Below are positions 49,401-58,400 of a stretch of DNA of 64,000 bases, in pieces. Positions within the stretch are counted from its first letter, which is position 1, and each line of letters starts with the position of its first letter. This DNA is from Symsagittifera roscoffensis. Taxonomy: Eukaryota > Xenacoelomorpha > Acoela > Convolutidae. The stretch lies in assembly GCF_963678635.1 (NCBI RefSeq), contig NC_087062.1, positions 95,271,845-95,335,844 of the forward strand, written 5' to 3'. Position numbers and translations under genes: made by a program. The notes under the pieces were generated by a model. The model was not told where the DNA came from, did no database searches, and saw only the letters and a list, made by a program, of their open reading frames with translations.

Positions 49401-52400
49401 CTCAAGGTTCAAGTTTTTCAAACGCTCGAAGGATAGAAGTTTTTCAAACGCTCGAAGGTTTCTTTATTTTAGTTATTTTAATTAGTTACTTAATTTAAAT
49501 TCCTGAACTTTTCACCAAATTCGATCTCTATTTTGCCTTTTTCGAACTTATAGCATTAAAAACGGCGTGCCTCCCAATGAAGCGACTTGTGCTGAAAGGG
49601 ACTGCAGAGCTGCCTTCAGGTGGGTGCTCTCCTTCTGCGAATTGATGAGATCCATTTTGAGAGTCTTGATCCTGTTTGTCTCGCTCCTGGACACAGCAGA
49701 GGAATCCGGTTTGGACGTCACCTCCCTGTACAGTGAAATATTTCATAAATAAGCCACATCACGACCACTTCCTATTGGGGTCACTCGCATTTGTGATATC
49801 TACATCTGAATTAAATATTCAATCGCAATCGGGTATGTGCATTGAAATAATTAATCTTAGATCCTAGGACCGTTTATTCGAAAAATCAAGATAATAAGAC
49901 AAGAGTTACTCAACGCATGCAGGGCTCTGTTGGTGGCTCTTACAAACAACTGCCATGCTTTTGTTTATTTTCCGCTTTGGAACTATTGCCTCTCATATCA
50001 AGTCTCGAACAAGCGAGCTCTAGATTACAACGCATAATCGCTAATCAATCGCCGCTCTCTAAATTAGTTTGAAACCTTGCTGATATCCAAAAATTTTTAT
50101 TAAAAAGTTTATAGGGTGTTTTTCGCCCGATATGAGCTTTTAAAATGGACGTAAGATGTGAAAAAATATGAGTACTCACTTGGGTGGTTGAGGTGGCGGA
50201 GCAGGTGCATTGTGAAGCGAAGACTGGTTGGCATGCAGTTTCCTCTCCCAGAACTGCTTCATCCTCTCTATGTTCACCTCTGGCCTCCCCTCCAGAAAGT
50301 GTTTCCGCATCTCTCCCACAAAGTCCCCGCTGGCAGTAGTCGACAGTTCCTTCTCCAGAAACTTCATGTATTTGTTCTTGCCCTCAATCTCCAGAGCCTA
50401 GATGAAGCAGAATAATCAATACATTTATGATCAACAATTTATGACCAACAGAATAATCAACAATTTTATGAAGCCGAAAGCCAAAAAACGGCTCTTTTCC
50501 AGTCCCCCCTTTCGAAATATCGAGTTTTTTTGGTTGCTTTACGTGTTATTACGGCTAAATGCGTGATGTTACGCTGTAAAGTATGAAGAACAAATCTGTT
50601 CACAGTTGTCGATTTGTTCACCACGCCAAATTTCAATGCATTATGATAACGTTGAATCAATTTTTCAGAATTGAATTTGAAAGGGGGGGGGGCTGGAAAA
50701 GAGCCCAAAAAACTCCCACAAAAGTTGATGAGCCCTCTGACCGACTTATAAACGGCAGGTTGAAGGTGAGAAAATCGATGCATTGGAGAATTGCACCATT
50801 CTAACAAGTGTACAACAGCAAGTCTTTCTCCGTAACAATCAATTTGGCTTTTTTTCCTTCCACCACCCCCCCCCCCCCTTACCTGCAAAACTTCACAGTA
50901 GTTTTTCTGTATAAATTGTCCGATTGTCACAAAAATTGGCATGCCGGCTAAATAGGGCCTGACAAACATACTTAGTCTTCATTTTAAACTGTAAAATCAC
51001 TCGTTACACCAATAAAATGATGGGGGGGAGGAAGAAGAGCCATTAATTTAACAGATTTTAAAACCACCAAAGCTGTTTGGTTGAGTGAGCGAATAAAACA
51101 CGAAACCCTCGATCCTGGCAGGACTCGAACCTGCAATCCCCTGATTCGTAGTCAGATGCCTTATCCATTGGGCCACAGGACCTACACCGTATTTTAAAAG
51201 TCATTCAAAAAATGGCACACTGCATTATGAACATCACTGTCAACACGACAGACAAACTCAACAAAATGAACATAAATAACTTATTTTTTCAACAAGCCTC
51301 TTATTTTTTCAAACGAGCTTGAGTACACGTTCTTTTCAAAAAAGACTATAGATGAAGCCTAAATTGTATTGGCCAACAAAGCTGATTGAAAAGATCATTA
51401 TCAGTGTGTACCATCCTCCTCGGAGAGGGTCAGTTGCACGAAACAGTATTCATTGATAAACTGCTTTCATAGCCGACGTTTTTGCGCTCCACTGAGTAGT
51501 AACAGAAGTTTGCTGTTCTTATATCCGGCATTGTAAATCAGATCCCAAGCCTCGTCAAACCAGAAAGCTTTTCCCCGACCGCATCCTAAATTTTTCCGCT
51601 GAACTTGTGCAATTATAATGTTTTTAATGCCTGAACTCTGATTAATGCAGATTAGATTGAAAAATCACAAAGAAAAAAGAATTGCGTAGAAGAACATGCC
51701 ATCAACCAACTAGATTTTGCGAGGTTCTTCTGAGCGGATGTCTTTAATAACACTTCGAATAACACTTTAAGAACGTCTTTAATAACACTTTAAGAACTTT
51801 CGAAAATGCCTTTTACTGGCCGTGTTCTTTCTTTCCGACTTTGAGGTTCCTAAATCCAGAATTGGTGGTATTTTTCAAAGTCTGGATAGTTTAAAACATT
51901 GCAAATTTGCTCAATAAGTTATCGCATCTTCAAAAGGATTGATTTTGACTGTTCGTATAGGGGGTTTTTGTGGATTTTGCAAAAAAAAGTTATAGTTATG
52001 GTCTGAAAAGTTGCTTCTATTAGACGTTTTTTTGTTTATTTGTTTATCTTGATGTCGTTACTGGTTTAAATATTTGATAATCCATATGTGAGTATTTCGG
52101 AATAACAGAAGGTTTTACTGTAGATTGTATAGTTGTTTGCGAGAATGCTGTATTTTTATTTTTTGGAGTTGTAAGTGTAGGATGAATGGGGGAAATGCTT
52201 TGTTGCGTTGTTGTTGGCATTGTTTCGACAATTTCGTCGTTAATGAATATCTTGTTCTGTAAGATTTCTTGTTCCATTTAAAGTTTCTTGTGTATTAATG
52301 AATGTGGAGTTTAAGCTATTATTTCCTGTTCTGTCAGTGAAAATTGCATTGTAATTTAAAGGTGTTGCATCAATAGTAAGTGGTGTTAATCTAACGTAGT

Positions 52401-55400
52401 CTTTATTGATGGAAATGGTGGTGATTGAATGACTTGATATATCAGTTGGTATATCAATATTGAATGACTTGATATATCAGTTGGTATATCAATAAATAAT
52501 GGATGAGACCAATCAGGGTCCCAAACATGATCTGTTTCATCTGCTAATACAGTTTGATCGTCTGAATTTTGTGGTCGAAAACTTTTTCTTGATAGTGCTA
52601 TGAGATCAACGTTATGGACAAAATAATCAATTATTAACCATGCTAGTTTCGTTTGTAGATCATGTTTAACAATTGGTGAGATTTCGTTACTAATGAAGTT
52701 TTCACGGATTGTATTTAAAAATTTTGAGCAAATACAGATTTCCTGTCTTACAGTTGAATGTCGTGATGTTTGAGTTGGTGACTCATTTTGTGTTTCTTTC
52801 ATTTCTAGTATAGATAGATAGCTCTAGATAAGTGAAAAAACAACATTTGTGAATTTAGAATTTGCTCTCTGTGAATTTTGGGTTTGTATATTTTTTATTT
52901 AGTCTGTGAAAACTTTCGAGAATTCAATATCTATATCGTCTGTTTGTATTTGATGTGTAGTGTGATTTGGTTTTGGTGATACAATTTCAATTGTAAATAC
53001 ACCGTAATTTGAGGTGATTTTACATATACCTTTGAGATAGTGGTCAAGGATTTGTCGTTTTATTCTTACTTCAGGAAATTCTTGTTTACAGGGGCTATTT
53101 AATTTTTCAAACAAATTTACAATTAAATTGTATCTAAATTGTACTTGTCCTCGGGCGGGATCATTTTGTTATTTTATAAAAACTGGGAGTATCGACTTAT
53201 CATCAAAATTTTCGTTGTATTCGATCGTGTTTTATATTGTAGAACTGTTAGTGTGTAACATTCAATATGTCTTATTGGTTGATTCCAATTGTATAGACGT
53301 ATTGGTTTGTTGATATATGACTTTTTCATTTTGCGTTTTCCTTTTATTGATGATGGTGTAGCAGCTTAGTCAGAAAAATATATTTAGTCGTCTATCGAGT
53401 TATTTTTTTTATTCAATCTTTTCAGTCTTGAAGTTCCTGTATTGTGTTTGTTTCCGATTCAGAGACTGCGTTTCGTCGTTTTGAAAATCGTTTTTTGATA
53501 ATTTGCTATTGTTTTGTTATGATTGTCTTTTTTTCGTGTTTGTCTTTTAGACCTAATATATCCCATTGGTTGTCTGTACGGTGTGATTACAAGATCTTAT
53601 CTATCGTTTTTAATTAAGCAATTATGTAATACGATTGTTTGTTTACTGCCTAGATTATCTCTTGACATAAGGTTTAGGATGACGGATGCAATATTTGGGG
53701 ATTAGAAATTTTATTTTCTTAAACTGTTAGTTCTTAGGCATAGATTGTCGTGGTTGACGGGTTAGAGAGAGAGTATAACAATTCGTGAGAATGATTTTTT
53801 ACTTTCTCGTGAATAGGTTTTAATCTATGAGTTACTTACTTAATCTTACCTAGGGTTTGTGATTTGTGATCGAGGGTTGGGGAATAGTAAATCAATCCAC
53901 AAGGTTCAGGTATAATTAGAACACAGGCAGATCGTTAGATACTATTCTATGACTCACTAATTTTCAAGGGTTTTAGCCTGGGTCATCTAAGAGGAAGGGC
54001 TCAAGTGAAGGATGAGTACTCAAGTGAAGGATGAGTAACCGAAGTTCTTCACTGTTTAGCTTTATTAAAATTTTACTTTTTCAATTATTTCTATTAGTCC
54101 TGGGTCGTTTATAAGGGTTGGGTAGTGAATCGACGTTTGAAGCCGTTAGACACTTTTAAAATTATGGGAAGGGGAGAACAAAATTGTTCTGATTTGATCC
54201 AAGGAAAGCCTTGATGATCAGTAATAAAGTTTATTAAATTTAGGTTTAATCGAAATTAAAGATCCAAGGGAAGCCTTGATGATCTGTTTATGAAAGAAAA
54301 AGCAAATATGGAAAGCAAGGATAAGCCCTGATAAGTTTTAATGTAGGTTTAAGTTTAAGAAAATTCAAAAGTTAGAGCTTAGATGATTTTAGTTTTTCAA
54401 TTTTTGCTGAAATGTTTTAGGTGATGAATGTGTGATGAGGAAAATTATGTGTTAATTTATAGAACTAACAATGATTTTTAATTTTTGTGTTTCTTATTCG
54501 ATAAATTATTTATTCAAAATTTTTGATTCACTGCAGATTTGTGCTCTTTTTATCAGTCGTTATTGTATAGATAGTAGATTTAGCACCAAGAAGCTTGTAG
54601 AAAAATTGTTCTTCAAATAATTTTCATGTCAATAAATCAAAATTTAAATTTTACTACATAAAGTATTCTAAATACAAAAACTTGTTCAGGTTTCCGTCTT
54701 ACTATCATGTAGTAGAGTGTTCCGTTTCCTGATCTTTTTTGACGCCATGATCTTGGTCTTCTTTCAATACCTGGTATTTCTTGTATTGTTTGGAAAATTT
54801 GCGTAGATTTATTGAGACGTAGAGACATTTCTATTAAATTATCTATTGCGTCTAGCATTTTTGCAATTTGCAATTGTCTAATTCTAAGTCCTATTGTCCA
54901 ATTCTAAACTAGTTAAGGTCTTGTTCCAGACTTCTGGTCGCACCAGATGAGCTATGACCTATTGGTTATACTCATAGAGTAATTTCAGATAAAGTACACC
55001 GTCTGCTCGTCACGCTATCTTATTTTCGGTCGGATAGATTCCTGCAACTTCTTTGTCTAATACCGATCTTAATCTTACTCTTATATCTCCTAGTCTCAAT
55101 AGATCAAGTCTATACTGGTTTATGCGAGCTAGTTCTTGGAGTTTATACAGAAGGAGAACAACTGTATTCAAAGTTTTATTCAAATTGTTCTGGTGCTGAA
55201 ACTACAAGTAGTTTCAGCACTTACAAATAAGTGTCAATGTTAGAGATGGAATATGATTGGTTAGTTAGTAATATTTTATATCGATAATTTATCAATAATA
55301 TAATTGGTTTATAAACAATAGTTTAGAACTGGTTCCAGTACTTGATTTTGCTGGAAAAAAAAAATAAAACACCCGAATACAAAGTTCCTCCACATTTTTC

Positions 55401-58400
55401 AAAGGGTCGGAATAAAAAAAAAATTCTACCCGCAGCTGCTTGTGGGTTGTACGCTAAGGTTCCGTTTCTAATGCCAAAACTTCACCTTTCAGAAGCGCGT
55501 TTTTTTGAAGATATTTTGAAGACATTTTTGAGTCTTCCAAAAAGAAAATTAAGAAAAAATTCTTTTCACTTTTCCTGATAGTGAAAGAAACGCATACATA
55601 GCTATGGTGGGCGTTTATGGGTTATATGGCACCATTGTCTATCCTATCCGAGTCTCACTCCAAGGATTAGTTTTGATGACTGGAGACATTTTTTCTTTCT
55701 TTGTAACATTTAATCTATGACTACGGTTTTTCAATTTTGTTTCAGGAGGATCGATAGTTTTCTGTTTTGATGATAAGTAAGGAGGTTGTTCTCCAGTATA
55801 ATTATCCACTGGATCTTCTGATTATTTGGGTGGTAAAATAGATGCTGTTTGCAGGGGCGAATCTAGGATTTTCTCGAGGGGGGGGGGTGGGGCGGATTTT
55901 CAAAAAATTTCCGAAAGTTTCGACAATCGTTTTTTTTTCAGGTCGACCGAATTGATTTTCGGAGCTCTCCAGAGCAGTAAAAAGACGCTGATTTGGGAAA
56001 ATTTTTAAAAAACAGGTCAAAAAAGCCGTTTTTGGGCACTTTTTGGAAAATGCTGACAAAAAAATCGCGTTTTTTGGGCGCGCGCTCCCCCTCAAAGAAA
56101 GTATATATTGGCGCCGAAGTCGCCTTTAGAAAAACTTTAGGATCCGTCACCAAAAATGGATTTCTTAAAAAGTACCAAAGGGGGACTTCTTTGGCTCGGC
56201 AGGGTTCGAATCCCTGGGGAGGGGGCGTCCGCCCCCCTCCCCTAAATCCACCCCTGGCTGGTTGTTTTGTGATGACTAACCAGTGACTTGACGTCCTGGT
56301 CTGCGATGCGTTTGATCTTCTTGATCTCGCGGTTGTGTTTGTCCAGCAGGGACATCCAGTCATTGTGTCTATGGCGCTCCTGCTGATTTACCTGAGCCAG
56401 TCGAGTCTGCAATGCCTTCACTTGACAATACAGCTCTGCATTCTCAGTCACCAACTTGTCCTGAAATCACATCGAGCATGTAATTAAACCTGTTTTTAAG
56501 AAAATTTATTTGATATGAAAAGTTAATTAATAATAAATAACTTTTCAGCAGAAAAATTGGTAATGTTCCATTTCACAACAATTTTCGCAAAATCAAAAAG
56601 TAAATAACTACACAAACTAATAAATTCTAGCAGTCAAGCTGCAAAATTGCATAACAGACGCAATTTCAGAATGTCGCACTCAAGTCAGTTTAATTGAAAA
56701 ATGGCTCATACAAATAAATTGATTCATTGATATTATGTTGAAGAGATCAGATCAGCCATTGAAGGAAGAGAATCAAACATAAGTGAAGAGCGCTCGCAAA
56801 CTGAACAATCATCACTTTGTACTGAGTATTGACACATATTCGACACAGAGGGGAAGCGGCGCTTCGCACCACTTGCGCTACAACACAATCATAAAAAATC
56901 ATAGGACGAAAAAACGAAGAAGAAAATGATGAAAAAAATAGGTGAACGGGATAAACTGATGCGGGACGAAAAACGTCTTTTCAACAATTGGACTTCGCCC
57001 AAAACCTTAGTTGTTTCTCTAATAAATTAAATGGAAGACTAAAAAATTTTGAGATTTTGGAATTTTACCAAACCTTTCTCTTACAAAAATTAGGGAGCAG
57101 CCACTTCTGCGGGAAAAGATGAAATAGTTTTTAAGAAAATTTGAAAAGTTTTTAAAAAACGGTAAAAAATTCGAAATCTTGATTTTCCGAAATCCGTAAC
57201 TTTTTTCTGCTCAAAGCAGGTCCTGGCCGATAAATTAGAGAATATTCCAAAAATCAAGTTTTTCGATTGAACACTTAACCAGAGATTCGGCACGGTAATT
57301 TTTGAGCAGAGTCGGAAAAACTTCTAAAAAAAACGTCAAAGTTTCAAAACTTTCACTTGTTTGAAAACCAGGAAGTTTTTCTAAAAAAACTGGGCTTAGC
57401 ATGTTATAAAGTTAAGCTTCCAACACCCTGTTTTTTTCGATTGAACTTTGATATCAGATTTGGCAGTATAGTTATCGAGAAAAGTCCAAAAAACGGTCAA
57501 CAAATCAAAAAAATACGATTTCCGAGAATCATAGCTTTTGTTTTAAGATATTTGACAGAGCCGCTTATGCAGAAGAGATTCGCCTAACCTGCAAATTTCG
57601 ATTGAACCAGAAAACCAGGTTTGGCAGGTTAGTTCTCGAGAAAAATGAAACAGTATCAAAATACGATCGAAAAATCAAGTTTTTAACTTTTCCGAGGACC
57701 ATGATTTTTTTTGTGTCAAAAAAACTTCGGCTTAGTCACGTATGCAAAGCTTTAGGCAACGTGTTCTTTGGACTGAGAACAAAAGCTCAGACATAGGAGG
57801 GAATTTACGGTAAAAATCATAAAACATAAAAAAAACGCTTAAAAAAATCAAAAAATTGACTTTTCCGAGGACGATAATTTTTTATGAAAAAATTCTGAGT
57901 GGCCACTAATGCAGGAAATCTTTCCATTATCTGTTATCTCTTTTGAACTCACAACCTCAAATTTAGCAGGTTAGTTTTAAAGAACAGTTGAAGAAGATTC
58001 AATTAACGATTAAAAAATCAAAAACTTGACTATTCCGAGGGCCATAGTTACATGTGTAGAAAAAGTTTGGGAGTAGTCGCTTATAAAGAGGAGCTTTTAA
58101 AATCCGTTCTATTTATCAAAACCATAATCTCAGATTTGGAAGATCAGTTTTTGAGAAAAAAAAACAAAATTTAACAAAATATTGGTCAAACATTCCGCTC
58201 ACAGACTTTTTCGAAGGCTGTAGACAAAGAGGTAAAGCAAAATGAGACCAGGGGAGTAAACAGGCAGACAAGAATGTAAGCGGCCTTTCTATCGATACCT
58301 TTTTTTGAAAATCAGTAGAAGAGTTTTTGAGGAAAACTATTATTTTGCAAAAAATGATAAAATTGTCTAAAGCGTCTCAAAAAAAAATAAAACAAAAAAC

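Larger units (their letters stand above)
52020..55330 (-). other. Unidentified T/G-skewed block with minus-strand open frames
   Basis: The plus strand is markedly T/G rich (minus strand A/C rich), unlike the A/T-symmetric introns around it. Minus-strand open stretches cluster here: one with [20 protein letters not shown] (about 55,120), one with [15 protein letters not shown] (54,637-54,873), one starting [18 protein letters not shown] (about 53,328), [19 protein letters not shown] (52,899-53,114), a 138-codon frame (52,386-52,802) and a Thr-rich 77-codon frame (52,044-52,277). A perfect hairpin closes the right side. It looks like a decayed multi-gene mobile element or captured viral DNA, but I recognise no polymerase, integrase or capsid motif. 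Confidence 0.4.

Noticed and set aside
50466-50969. 167-codon open frame on the minus strand, the longest continuous frame in the window
   Set aside because: It crosses homopolymer G/C runs, has no heptads or motifs beyond its first 29 codons, and lies in an intron. Only the first part, ending at a good donor, is kept as a candidate exon.
56195-56225. tRNA box-B-like GGTTCGAATCCC near 56.2 kb
   Set aside because: Lies within the subterminal part of the hAT MITE; no cloverleaf can be drawn.
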